Assembly (NCBI GenBank): GCA_946479285.1
Contig: CAMLFH010000004.1
Location: forward strand, 124,001-188,000
DNA: 64,000 nucleotides
From: an uncultured Flavobacteriales bacterium
Lineage (GTDB): Bacteria > Bacteroidota > Bacteroidia > Flavobacteriales > Crocinitomicaceae
Direction of reading: 5' to 3'
Shown here one piece after another: positions 54,001-62,828 of this stretch. A program made the translations under genes and the position numbers. Below the pieces are notes generated by a model. It was given only the letters and a program-made list of their open reading frames with translations. It did not search any database and was not told the DNA's origin. Numbering within the stretch: position 1 is the first letter of the stretch; each line of letters starts with the position of its first letter.

Positions 54001-54450
54001 ATGAAACAATTTATTTTAATCCTTAGTTTCCTGTCGGTGTTTATTTCACACGGTCAAGTTACGGTAGCACAACCCGCATATTATTACGTTTCTAAGTGGC
54101 AGCTGGAGGAGCTCCGGGAATTACCGGTTGGTACCAAAATCCTTTTCCAACAAAATTGCACCACTAAATTACCGGCAACTGTTCCTACGGGGACGGTATT
54201 CTTCGAAAACGTGTTTCACCAGGAACAGCGTTTTTCAATGGCCGTTGAATTTAGAGATACCGTTGTCGTTTCGGTTACTTATTACTTAAGCGCTAAACAA
54301 ACGGACTTGTTGAAACACATTGGATATTCGGATATCCGGGCAAGAGGTTCGGCAATCAACCGACAATGGACCGCTGTTATAAACGGGGAAAACAAGCATA
54401 CAACAATCGTTGGTGATAAAAAGCGGATCATAGTTATTGAGACGCTCTAA
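54001..54450 (+). CDS. exported protein of unknown function
   Basis: 149 residues with a signal peptide (MKQFILILSFLSVFISHGQ). Beta-rich mature part with KLPATVPTGTVFFENVFHQE. No family. Lies between the two copies of the 80-bp repeat, after the JAB gene. Confidence 0.6.
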   Translation: MKQFILILSFLSVFISHGQVTVAQPAYYYVSKWQLEELRELPVGTKILFQQNCTTKLPATVPTGTVFFENVFHQEQRFSMAVEFRDTVVVSVTYYLSAKQTDLLKHIGYSDIRARGSAINRQWTAVINGENKHTTIVGDKKRIIVIETL

Positions 54451-54476
54451 AAAAGCATTCGGGAATTCGAATTGTA

Positions 54477-54555
54477 GTAAACCACAATTCTCCACCTATT
54501 TTCCAATCCAAAATCCCCCTACTTTTACCCAAACAAAACTATTCGCTTAAATTTA
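54477..54555 (+). repeat. 80-bp direct repeat, copy 2 (gene leader)
   Basis: See 53142-53221. Contains TACTTTTA near the 3' end; the DMP19-like gene begins 33 bases later. It is preceded by TTGTAGTAAACCACAA, a partial inverted repeat. Confidence 0.7.
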
Positions 54556-54588
54556 TACTTTCATACAACATGTAATACAAATCCATCT

Positions 54589-55065
54589 ATGAAAACAATC
54601 CTGACAACACTTACCAACGACAACAAAGCAACAGTTTATGAACAAATCATGGATGCACTTTGGGACAAATGCAGGGATGGCTTTGCGCTGCAAGAGTTGA
54701 ATGAATTTGAAAAACCCCTGATCATTTCACAAATCATTGAGGATTCCATTAATGGCGGTGGAATCAATACTTATTTTTTTAATAATGCCGATAAGTATAC
54801 TACAGCAGGATTGGATGCCTTTCAAAAACTGGGGATGACCGAAGTGTACGAGATCTTTAGACTGGCCGTTGAAGCTTTTCCAGCGGCGGAGATTCCTCAG
54901 GACCTGGAAGCATGCAGACAAATCATGGAAGCATTGCCGGAAGAAAATCCAGCCGATGAAAAATGGATTAAACTCACTAATACATTTTATGATCTGGATC
55001 CGGATTACTCCATGAATAAAAAGCTGGAATATATGTTAACGCATGTGGGGGGCTTAAAGCTTTGA
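54589..55065 (+). CDS. DUF4375 (DMP19-like) protein
   Basis: 158 residues resembling DUF4375, the fold of Neisseria DNA mimic protein DMP19: QIIEDSINGGGINTYFFNN, DKYTTAGLDAFQKLGMTEVY and an acidic C-terminus (EENPADEKWIKLTNTFYDLD). DMP19 mimics DNA through its acidic surface to neutralise a repressor or nuclease. Acidic bias is visible here; activity is an inference. Preceded by the 80-bp repeat. Confidence 0.75.
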   Translation: MKTILTTLTNDNKATVYEQIMDALWDKCRDGFALQELNEFEKPLIISQIIEDSINGGGINTYFFNNADKYTTAGLDAFQKLGMTEVYEIFRLAVEAFPAAEIPQDLEACRQIMEALPEENPADEKWIKLTNTFYDLDPDYSMNKKLEYMLTHVGGLKL

Positions 55066-55178
55066 ATTTCTCTTTACAGGATTCAGACAATTCCTTCAAA
55101 ATCAGTTAGCTACCAGCAGGTTATAAAAAATTTAATGAACGATTCGTTTTTCAGCAGGATACAAAGCAAAAAAATGGA

Positions 55179-55186
55179 TACTTTTG
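55179..55186 (+). promoter_or_regulatory. -7 element TACTTTTG
   Basis: Matches TAnnTTTG. Transcription would start near 55193; the ATG at 55215 follows after 22 bases. It supports ATG 55215 over the TTG at 55203. Confidence 0.5.
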
Positions 55187-55214
55187 CGCCACTAAATCAA
55201 ATTTGAATCGGATT

Positions 55215-56264
55215 ATGAGAAACAAACTCCTATTACTTTTAGCAGTAGTAAGCATGAACTTCGCGGGACATGCCCAAACAAAAAAACCGGCGGCCAAACC
55301 CACTTCATCGAAAGAGATCTATACGTTCTTCACCATTAAGAACGGGGTAAAAACGAAAGTAAACTCGGGGTCGAAAATCGTTATCCCGGTTGGTCCTGAC
55401 GGCGTTCAGACACTCAACATTGCTTTGGATATTGATGTACAGGCCTTTCATAAAAAGCACCCGTATGATTACGTAACTATTTATGTTTACAATTATACGA
55501 AACAGACTTCCTACTCCAATAACCGGTATATGAACTTTGTTGATCCGGGAGAAGCAAAGATCATGGCGCAAACGGTTACCAAAGGAATCACTTTATATCC
55601 TGAAGCCGGGGCTAATTTCAAGAATTACGAGCCTTTGTTCAAAACATCCAACACGATCAGTACGGACTGGAGAGGCGATTCATTGGCATTTGTCATCAGC
55701 GGAGCGTATTCAAACGGAACTGAAACGTATTACGACGATTATTCCAATTCCGTAAAAACAAAACAGATCTATAGCAAGTTCACTGAAATCGATCCTGTGC
55801 CAACGGTTCTTTTCAAGTATGACAAGGCTTACCTGGACAAGACTGCCAACAAGGCCCTTCGCAACAAGATCAACAACTACGGAAATACATTTACGTATAA
55901 CAATGCTGAGCTTCTTTCCCTTGAGGGACTGGAAAAAACATTGCTCAAAGGTGCTATGTACTCTGTCAATGAGGCCGATATGATGGCAACCAAAACCTTC
56001 ATCACTAATTACTTCAACACACGCTACGCTGAATTGGCAAAAATGCCCGAAGACCTGGCTTACCTGGAGCAATTAAATGCTTTGATCGCAGAGACTGCCT
56101 TTTTGAACCTCAGCAAATTATCAACGGAAGAGAAAAAAAACCTGGACCGGTTGATCAAACGAAACAAAGCTGCTACCACGGAGGATATTGTTGGCTACTT
56201 TAAAACAGCTAACCCAAGTCCGCCGGCAGCAGTAGTGGATTATTCCCCGCATATTGCACGCTGA
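55215..56264 (+). CDS. exported protein of unknown function
   Basis: 349 residues from ATG 55215. Signal peptide ending near GHAQ. A beta-rich region (IYTFFTIKNGVKTKVNSGSK) followed by a more helical C-terminal half (LAYLEQLNALIAETAFLNLS). No family. Ends with a good terminator at 56297. Confidence 0.65.
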   Translation: MRNKLLLLLAVVSMNFAGHAQTKKPAAKPTSSKEIYTFFTIKNGVKTKVNSGSKIVIPVGPDGVQTLNIALDIDVQAFHKKHPYDYVTIYVYNYTKQTSYSNNRYMNFVDPGEAKIMAQTVTKGITLYPEAGANFKNYEPLFKTSNTISTDWRGDSLAFVISGAYSNGTETYYDDYSNSVKTKQIYSKFTEIDPVPTVLFKYDKAYLDKTANKALRNKINNYGNTFTYNNAELLSLEGLEKTLLKGAMYSVNEADMMATKTFITNYFNTRYAELAKMPEDLAYLEQLNALIAETAFLNLSKLSTEEKKNLDRLIKRNKAATTEDIVGYFKTANPSPPAAVVDYSPHIAR

Positions 56265-56296
56265 TTCCCGAAACAGATTTACACTAAAACACATTG

Positions 56297-56330
56297 AAGC
56301 ACTTCCTGGATTTCCGGGAGGTGCTTTTTT
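56297..56330 (+). terminator. rho-independent terminator
   Basis: AAGCACTTCC (56297-56306) pairs with GGAGGTGCTT (56316-56325; one G-T pair), followed by a run of T. It terminates the exported protein gene. Confidence 0.85.
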
Positions 56331-56459
56331 TGACCTGGATATTGTCCACCATTCCCCTTCCACCGCGGAGGACAAGCAATTTTAGGACCCTCTTTTTAGA
56401 TACCACAAATAAAAAATGCCCGCAAAAACGAGCATTCAGATTTTATAGTTGGATTCCAA

Positions 56460-57020
56460 TCAAACCGCTTCCAGGGCCATTCTGTTGTAATCCGCTTTTT
56501 GTTTAAATACGGATGGCGAAAGACCGGTCACTTTTTTAAATTGATTGGATAAATGAGCCACACTGCTGTAATTGAGCTTGTAGGAAATTTCTGTGAGGTT
56601 CATTTCGTCGTACATCAACAACTCTTTTGCTCGCTCGATCTTATTCATGATGATGAACTGCTGAATGGTCATGCCCTTCATTTTTGAAAAGATATTGGAG
56701 AGGTACGTGTAATCGTATTGCAATTTCTCACTGATATAATCCGAGTAGTTCATTTTTGGATTTTCATCTGAATAGTGGACCATTTCAATAATCACAGCTT
56801 TGATCTTTTCGATCAGGATGCTATTGCGGTTATCCAATAGTTCCAATCCGCACCGTTGAAGGTTTTTCCGGAGTTTATCCAAAACTTCATCCGAAATTTT
56901 TTCACGAAGTTCTACTTCTCCCAACTCTACTTTTGAAGCAGTTAATCCTAATTGCTCCAATTCCTCTTTCACGACTATCTTACAACGAAGACTTACCATG
57001 TACTTTATAAACAATTTCAA
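56460..57020 (-). CDS. AraC-family regulator with HMA-like N-terminus
   Basis: 186 residues. N-terminal ~75 residues resemble a heavy-metal-associated (HMA) fold: LFIKYMVSLRCKIVVKEELE and ELGEVELREKI. In relatives I recall, the loop reads MVCNRC; here the first Cys is Ser (MVSLRC). C-terminal ~100 residues are an AraC double HTH (LMYDEMNLTEISYKLNYSSV, HLSNQFKKVTGLSPSVFKQK). Start is TTG 57020; the ATG at 56999 would cut into the HMA strand. Confidence 0.8.
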   Translation of the reverse strand: MKLFIKYMVSLRCKIVVKEELEQLGLTASKVELGEVELREKISDEVLDKLRKNLQRCGLELLDNRNSILIEKIKAVIIEMVHYSDENPKMNYSDYISEKLQYDYTYLSNIFSKMKGMTIQQFIIMNKIERAKELLMYDEMNLTEISYKLNYSSVAHLSNQFKKVTGLSPSVFKQKADYNRMALEAV

Positions 57021-57136
57021 ACCACTAAATTTTTATTAAACAATCTACTTCTTCAGTTCTGCTAATCTTTATTCAGGTTTTCACCTTTCGGGTATTCGTT
57101 TTGAAAATTTTTATTCGTTCTAATTCTGTAACTCTT

Positions 57137-57168
57137 GTTGAACTAATGTAATGTTGAACTAATATAAT
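57137..57168. repeat. tandem 16-bp repeat upstream of AraC gene
   Basis: GTTGAACTAATGTAAT (57137-57152) and GTTGAACTAATATAAT (57153-57168), one mismatch, directly adjacent, followed by an inverted TTAGTTC (57173-57179). May be an operator for the AraC-like regulator. The rest of the gap 57021-57355 holds only A/T-rich sequence, no supported gene. Confidence 0.5.
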
Positions 57169-57355
57169 TGTGTTAGTTCTATTAGACAAATTTTATTATG
57201 CATTTTAAGTTTCTTTCACATTTTCAGGTTCGATGATTCAACTAAATTCTTCGATGAAACAAATTAAAACAGGGACAAACACTTCTCTTCACTTTTCTCC
57301 GCTTAAACGAAACCTGCTTTTTCACGTGATTGTGATGCCTGTATTTTGATGGCAG

Positions 57356-57748
57356 TTAATTCACCCGGGATAAAAGCATCAGATAAATAGCCTTTAGGAG
57401 CGATTTTCGTGAAGGGATTTTAATTTTTCCTTCCGGAAGTGATCGATTCACTTGCTTCAAAGATTCGGTTACCAGGAAACTGAAGAAACCAGCCAGTTTG
57501 TTAAAGTTTTCAACGAGGATAAAATCTTCACGTACCGAAAACAGATAACCATGTGTTACCTCAACTACTTCTTTACGATTGTTCTTCGGAGATACTATTT
57601 TGAACTTTACCAGGAACTCTTTCTCATCAGCGCTCACATTCCTGTATCCTAATGCAAATTGCAGGGGGTTGTTCCGTAAGAAGTCAACCCTGAAGGCTGG
57701 ATCTACCACTTGTTTAAACCAGGCAATGTCCTTTTTATCCTGTTTCAT
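57356..57748 (-). CDS. conserved hypothetical protein
   Basis: 130 residues, soluble, basic at both ends. KDIAWFKQVVDPAFRVDFLR and NVSADEKEFLVKFKIVSP suggest an alpha/beta protein; no family recognised. It lies between the S41 peptidase and AraC genes on the same strand. Confidence 0.55.
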   Translation of the reverse strand: MKQDKKDIAWFKQVVDPAFRVDFLRNNPLQFALGYRNVSADEKEFLVKFKIVSPKNNRKEVVEVTHGYLFSVREDFILVENFNKLAGFFSFLVTESLKQVNRSLPEGKIKIPSRKSLLKAIYLMLLSRVN

Positions 57749-57888
57749 ACAGAAAGAGATTTAAATTCCGCTAGCACGGAACGTTTTTATTGCGTCTATC
57801 TAAGTTAAACGATCAGCACTGAAAAAGACTTACACTTTTCTTGAAAAAGTTGCAATGATTTTGGAGAATCCACTTTTCTTCCAGAAGT

Positions 57889-57906
57889 GGTCAGTCGTAA
57901 CTGACC
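57889..57906. repeat. palindrome GGTCAGTCGTAACTGACC
   Basis: 7-bp arms and a 4-base centre, matching the larger palindrome at 2450-2479 in its core. It lies 18 bases beyond the S41 peptidase stop. Confidence 0.6.
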
Positions 57907-57923
57907 GGCTGCGGATTTCATCC

Positions 57924-59312
57924 TCATTCTCCTTTCTTGCGCTGTATAATCTCCAGGGCCTTATTCAATGCTTCTTCCGACTTCACTTCGATATCCGGAG
58001 CAACTCCCACTTTGTCCAGCCGCACACCGTCATAAGTATAGAAATCCGCTATGGGAAGCAGGAGCAGGAATTTGCCTGTTACCACGAACGGAGATGCCGC
58101 CAGCATACCTCCGTAGGTATTTTCACCGATGATGGTGGCTTTTTTGTAGTTTTTAAGGGCGTAAACGATCGGTTCACAGGTGCTTCCGGTGTTGCCGTTG
58201 GTGAGCACGTAGAGTTTACCTGCGAAAACCGGATTGGAAGGCTTTTTGAAAACCAGCTTCACCCCTGGCGAGACTTTTAGCTCGTTTCCAAACTCTTCTG
58301 TGCTCTTGGGCTGCAGTTCCGGAAGTGTTTTGAAAAGTTCGGGCTGAAAACCGGAATAGGCTAATTTATTGGTGGGGAAATAACCCACTTCCAAATCTTC
58401 GGTAACAATGTATTTTGCCAGTGCAAAAGCCGCATCAATACCGCCCCCGCCATTGTCGCGCAGATCAATGACCAGGTGTTTGTAGTTGGTATTCGCAACA
58501 ATTTGCGGTAAAATCGCATTCAGTTCATCCGCCGAAGAGCTGAAGTTCCTGATTTGCAGAAAAGCGGTGCTGTCGTTCTTTTGTTCCAGGATCACGGATT
58601 GGCCGCCACGGCCTTCCATTTGTGGTGGTCCGGATTCTTCTTCGTTTTCTTCGGATTCCGCAATTAACAGGTTTAAATGGGTAAAAGGTAATTTCTGTGC
58701 AAGTATGCTGAAGCCGAAGAATAGTTCAATGTCGTCATGGGAAACCCGGCAAAGTTTTTCCAGTTTTTTGTCGAAATTCTTCCAGCCTTTGGTCTCCAGG
58801 GCCTCTTTTGAATAAATATTATCCTGGATAGTTTTGATTAGTTGGGGATATAGCGCGCTATGGTCGATTTTGTTTTCGGTGGAACTAACGCCATGAATTG
58901 TTCCGATGACGGTTCCTTCCGCATTGACTAAGTTACCGGTGAGTGCGCCGTTTTTTAAAAGGCCCTTAAAGTTCAGTACTCCGAACATCGGGATGGCGGT
59001 CTTCCCTATCAAACTGTCTGCCTGCTGTTCGCCTTTCATCGTTACTATAATCCCTTTTTTGGGCAATTTACCCATCATCCTGCCCAAACGTGCTTTGCTC
59101 CCAACAAAGCGTACATCGCCATTCAGGGGAGACGTGATCGTGAAGGTATTTTCGGCTGTGCGCATATCTAAAAAGGTAGAAATGACAGTTCCACCGCCAA
59201 AATCGATGTCGGTTTTAAAATGCGCGGCGGTGGTTTGTGCAAAAGCAGGTGTAAAAAGAGAAAACAGCGCGGAATTCAGAAGAATGAATCTTCCTTTGGT
59301 ATTGTTGTGCAT
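57924..59312 (-). CDS. S41-family serine peptidase, exported
   Basis: 462 residues. Signal peptide (to ~25, TPAFAQ). The tail-specific peptidase domain has VIDLRDNGGGGIDAAFALAK and YVLTNGNTGSTCEPIVYALK, in which the Ser of TGSTCE is the expected nucleophile; the Lys partner would be in KATIIGENTYGG or nearby. No PDZ domain is obvious. Likely a periplasmic or outer-membrane C-terminal processing peptidase of the Bacteroidota retinol-binding-like S41 group. Confidence 0.85.
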   Translation of the reverse strand: MHNNTKGRFILLNSALFSLFTPAFAQTTAAHFKTDIDFGGGTVISTFLDMRTAENTFTITSPLNGDVRFVGSKARLGRMMGKLPKKGIIVTMKGEQQADSLIGKTAIPMFGVLNFKGLLKNGALTGNLVNAEGTVIGTIHGVSSTENKIDHSALYPQLIKTIQDNIYSKEALETKGWKNFDKKLEKLCRVSHDDIELFFGFSILAQKLPFTHLNLLIAESEENEEESGPPQMEGRGGQSVILEQKNDSTAFLQIRNFSSSADELNAILPQIVANTNYKHLVIDLRDNGGGGIDAAFALAKYIVTEDLEVGYFPTNKLAYSGFQPELFKTLPELQPKSTEEFGNELKVSPGVKLVFKKPSNPVFAGKLYVLTNGNTGSTCEPIVYALKNYKKATIIGENTYGGMLAASPFVVTGKFLLLLPIADFYTYDGVRLDKVGVAPDIEVKSEEALNKALEIIQRKKGE

Positions 59313-59417
59313 AAGTAAACGGGATTTATTTCAGTGCTCAAAGAAAATGCGAAATCGGTTGCCACCGCTGAAATAGTGATGAAATGCTTAGGTTTTTTGA
59401 CGAACAGACTAGCGTCT

Positions 59418-59473
59418 GAATTATCAAATGGAAAATGATCAATGATCAAGCAAGGGAATCCACTTGATAATTC
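59418..59473. repeat. inverted repeat with core TTGATAATT
   Basis: GAATTATCAA (59418-59427) pairs with TTGATAATTC (59464-59473). The right arm lies nine bases beyond the stop of the LytTR gene at 59482, like the element at 33130-33196. Confidence 0.5.
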
Positions 59474-59481
59474 ATCCTTGA

Positions 59482-60291
59482 TTAAAGGGTTGCTTTAATC
59501 CCTTTGTAATACGTTTTAGAAAGCGGTACTTCTTTTTCGCCGGCATTGAAAGTAATCTTAGCTCCTTGTGAGTTGCCGATGATTTCTTTAACAGCAGGTG
59601 TGTTCACCAAATAAGAACGATGAGATTGCTTCAAAAAAGGAAGCTGCTCAGAAACATTGGAAAGTGTTTGTCGGAATGTGAGCGAAACCACTTTTTGATT
59701 TCCATCCACAAAGCAGATCTCCACGTAGTTTTCTACTGCTTTGACAAACAAGAGCTGATCTTTGTCCAGCTGAAGAACTTCATTCTTATTTTCACCGGCC
59801 AGCACAAAGGAATGCGGGGCAATTGGAGTGATCCGTTCACCGAGCTTCTGCCGCAGGTAAATCATCAAAGGAACAAAAACAGGAATCATGCAGGGAACGG
59901 TAAAACTTAAAAAGCGCAGATAAGTTCGTAAAGTATAAGGTTTGAAGTTATTGACGATCGTTCGGTTGTACATATACAGCACCGTGCCCGAGAGAAAACA
60001 AAAGAGCACTGCGGAAAGGATCTCCTGGCTGACGGTCCAGACTTTCCCGTTTCCGGAATACCACCGATTCTCAAAACTGCTGTGAATCACAAACACCAAT
60101 CCTGCAAAGATACCATAACCGGAAAGCAGCAGGTTCTTATACTCCGCGTCAAACTGGCTGGTATCAAAGGGCTGAAGCACAATAACCACAAAGCACAAAT
60201 AAGCCGCTAAAATAGCACCTATAAGCGCTCTTCTATTCCCTGAAGCCGTAAAATGGATTTGTTTTTTGAGAGAATTCAATGGACCTATCAA
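59482..60291 (-). CDS. membrane protein with C-terminal LytTR domain
   Basis: 269 residues. Four helices (~22-155: LIGAILAAYLCFVVIVL, LLSGYGIFAGLVFVIH, ILSAVLFCFLSGTVLYMY, LRFLSFTVPCMIPVFVPLM) and a C-terminal LytTR domain (~170-269: LLFVKAVENYVEICFV, FLKQSHRSYLVNTPAVKEII). A one-component, membrane-bound transcription factor common in Bacteroidota. Starts with TTG (60291 or 60279). No histidine kinase nearby. Confidence 0.88.
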   Translation of the reverse strand: MIGPLNSLKKQIHFTASGNRRALIGAILAAYLCFVVIVLQPFDTSQFDAEYKNLLLSGYGIFAGLVFVIHSSFENRWYSGNGKVWTVSQEILSAVLFCFLSGTVLYMYNRTIVNNFKPYTLRTYLRFLSFTVPCMIPVFVPLMIYLRQKLGERITPIAPHSFVLAGENKNEVLQLDKDQLLFVKAVENYVEICFVDGNQKVVSLTFRQTLSNVSEQLPFLKQSHRSYLVNTPAVKEIIGNSQGAKITFNAGEKEVPLSKTYYKGIKATL

Positions 60292-60338
60292 TTGAATCGC
60301 GAATATAGCGAGTTTTGGCGGTAATCCGTATCTCCGCT

Positions 60339-60692
60339 TTAGCCCTGCGCTTTACAGCAACCATCCCGTTCCTTATAGCCGGCTGGATCTGCTTTCACCT
60401 CATCGGCATCAAAACCCAGGAGTGAAATCTCTTTGCGGATTTGTTCTACCGTTGTCTTTTTGGTCCGGTAAACAACTGTTGTGGTTTGATCAGCTTCGTT
60501 GTAAGTCACCGATTGAATTCCTTTCGCCAATCCCAACTGTCCTTCGAGTTTACCGCCACAGGTTTCACAAACTTTGCAATGGTCGCAGGTATTGGGAGTT
60601 TTAATAGTGACGGTTTGTTTGCTGGGTTCTTTTTGAGCCACAAGCAATTGAGCTGCAAAGAGGAATGCTATGAATGAAAGTGTTTTAAACAT
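60339..60692 (-). CDS. exported HMA-domain protein
   Basis: 117 residues. Signal peptide (to ~19), then an HMA-like domain with CDHCKVCETCGGKL: four Cys (36, 39, 42, 45) in CxxCxxC form instead of the usual single CxxC, plus a C-terminal CC. QSVTYNEADQTTTVVYRT is the beta-strand pattern. Probably a periplasmic metal (copper or similar) binder. Follows a lipoprotein gene on the same strand. Confidence 0.75.
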   Translation of the reverse strand: MFKTLSFIAFLFAAQLLVAQKEPSKQTVTIKTPNTCDHCKVCETCGGKLEGQLGLAKGIQSVTYNEADQTTTVVYRTKKTTVEQIRKEISLLGFDADEVKADPAGYKERDGCCKAQG

Positions 60693-60697
60693 GGTTT

Positions 60698-60979
60698 TTA
60701 TTTTGTGTGATATACTTCAATGATACTTAAGTCAAAAGTATCAATAATAGCTGTAGGAACACCTCCATCCTTGTTCCAATTTAACGTTCCGCTAATGATC
60801 CATGTGCTATCTTTTAATTCCACCTTAAACGGTTGAAATTCCTCAAAATCACTATGAAATATTTTTATCCATTCTTTTTGAGCAATTGCAATGATTTTCT
60901 GTTCCTTTTTGGAATGATCGTTTTCACAACTTACGCAACAGTAACAAACAAAAATGATTAACAGTTTCTTTAAAATCAT
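60698..60979 (-). CDS. NTF2-fold immunity-type lipoprotein
   Basis: 93 residues with a Cys-rich signal peptide and lipobox VSC at Cys18. The rest matches the NTF2-fold immunity (YbbC/YhhH-like) family: IAIAQKEWIKIFHSDFEEF, DSTWIISGTLNWNKDGGVPT and IIDTFDLSIIEVYHTK. No toxin gene is adjacent. Just 5 bases upstream of the HMA gene, so likely co-transcribed. Confidence 0.7.
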   Translation of the reverse strand: MILKKLLIIFVCYCCVSCENDHSKKEQKIIAIAQKEWIKIFHSDFEEFQPFKVELKDSTWIISGTLNWNKDGGVPTAIIDTFDLSIIEVYHTK

Positions 60980-61001
60980 ATGGATACATCTTCACAGAAT
61001 A

Positions 61002-62735
61002 CTACTGAATCACGATCTTCTGCGTCCCGATCAACTGCGAATCAGAATCCAGGACCTGCAGATAATACAAACCGGAAGTCAATGATTCCCGCTGCACGTT
61101 CAACTGAACACCTTCGAAAGACCATTGCTTCATTTCTTTTCCGGTAGCGTCCAGCAATTTAACAAGCGAATGGTCCTGCGCATCTTTCAACAAGATCGTC
61201 CATTGGGTGGAAGCCGGATTGGGGTAAATTCGGAACAAATCGGCTTTAGACTGTTCTGCCACTGAAAGCCCCATCCATGGAGCATCCATACAAGAAGCTG
61301 CTGCTGACTGTGATATTTGAGCTAAGAAAAAGGAATGATCTGCCGATCCCCCCGGATTAATGCTCCCGAACACCGGTGCGATATATTGTGTGCGTCCTCC
61401 TGTCCAAACACGAGTCGGTGTAACCATTTCAATTTGATGTTCCGTGGCATTTACCTCCGCAGTATTCACCCACTCTACCGTACCTGCACTATCCAAATAA
61501 GAAACAAACAGGTTCATAATACCAATATCTCCGTTATTCTGCCACGGATAACTTCCGGTCCCCATGTCGAATGCATATTTATAAGATCCGACTACAACCA
61601 CATTTCCACATAAATCCACACTCAGGTCTGTAGCATAAGAAATGTTATTCTGTGCCTGCTTGTACCAGAGAATTGCTCCGCTAGTGCTCAATTTGGCAAC
61701 CAGCATATTGGAATTGATAGTCATGTTGTTGAACGGAGTAATGGAAACATTCCCAAACTGCACATTATTCATAAAATCCCCAACAACATATACGGAATTA
61801 TCTATCCCTATTTCAACTCCCTGGAAATGTGAACTCATCATGATCTGTCCGGAAGCACAAGGCCCGGTTGATTGCATGAGTTTTGTCCAGACAAAGGTTG
61901 GTGCATTGCCGGATTGATTGTCCAGCTTTGCGATATATCCTGCAACACCACAGGTTGCACCGGTTTGAATGGTATCAAATGCTGTATTCCCGTTCACTTC
62001 GCCGACCAAAATAATATCATCGTTGTAATCTGTTTGAAGTTCCCAAATCCCGGCAAAAGAAATCGATTTCACCCAGACATCGTTTAAGTTTGTGTCGAGT
62101 TTCACTAATCCGTAGGTCGAAACAAAAGGATTTGCCACCAAAATCTGCGATTGAAAGAACGCAGTATCCCGATAACTAAAGGAAATAATCGGATTGTCCT
62201 GGGAATCAAGTGTCACTTTTCCAATAGGAAAGTTGTAATTGCTGCTTGAACCTGCCAAAAACCGCGTTCCGAAATTTCGCTTCTTCAGAATCTCTCCGTT
62301 TTCGTCCATGACCAGTACAATATTCTCGCCCAGGTCGTAATTGATAGCCACAGTATCCAAAACCACATCTTCCCGGACAGCCGCCAGTAAAATCAATTCG
62401 TTGTTCGCATTCACTTCAATATCCATCAGGTCAATATAATTGACATTGAAGGTTTTTGCCCAGATGTAATTCCCCAGTGTATCCAGTCGGGCAATATATC
62501 CCACAGAGGAACCGGCCTGAGGTGTCACGGTAATCGTACCAAAGGTGGTGGGTTGATTCATTCGCCCACAGGTAAATACATCGTTGTGATTTCCCTTTAC
62601 AATTTCCTTCACACTGTATTGCGCGGTGCTGCCGATATTCTGGGCCCAATTCCAGGTTTGTGCATTTCCTTTGGTAATTGCAAGTAAAAAAATAAGTGGT
62701 AATAGAAGCCGGTTTTTCAAGTTGTTGGTCATCAT
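61002..62735 (-). CDS. T9SS sorted protein with SBBP-like repeats
   Basis: About 577 residues from ATG 62735 (62732 also possible). Signal peptide (LLAITKGNAQ). Repeats of the form xG-IAKLDTLGNxxWAK (GYIARLDTLGNYIWAKTFNV, VDLCGNVVVVGSYKYAFDMG) typical of SBBP/beta-propeller proteins. C-terminal T9SS type A domain (FRIYPNPASTQWTILLKDAQ ... GLYYLQVLDS). Function unknown; probably surface or secreted. Confidence 0.82.
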   Translation of the reverse strand: MMTNNLKNRLLLPLIFLLAITKGNAQTWNWAQNIGSTAQYSVKEIVKGNHNDVFTCGRMNQPTTFGTITVTPQAGSSVGYIARLDTLGNYIWAKTFNVNYIDLMDIEVNANNELILLAAVREDVVLDTVAINYDLGENIVLVMDENGEILKKRNFGTRFLAGSSSNYNFPIGKVTLDSQDNPIISFSYRDTAFFQSQILVANPFVSTYGLVKLDTNLNDVWVKSISFAGIWELQTDYNDDIILVGEVNGNTAFDTIQTGATCGVAGYIAKLDNQSGNAPTFVWTKLMQSTGPCASGQIMMSSHFQGVEIGIDNSVYVVGDFMNNVQFGNVSITPFNNMTINSNMLVAKLSTSGAILWYKQAQNNISYATDLSVDLCGNVVVVGSYKYAFDMGTGSYPWQNNGDIGIMNLFVSYLDSAGTVEWVNTAEVNATEHQIEMVTPTRVWTGGRTQYIAPVFGSINPGGSADHSFFLAQISQSAAASCMDAPWMGLSVAEQSKADLFRIYPNPASTQWTILLKDAQDHSLVKLLDATGKEMKQWSFEGVQLNVQRESLTSGLYYLQVLDSDSQLIGTQKIVIQ

Positions 62736-62828
62736 GTGTTTAAATGGGTTGAAAATTAGTTCACTAATAGTGATTTTCATGGAAGACTGAGATTTATGGA
62801 AAAGGTTGTGTTTGAAGAAATGAAATTC

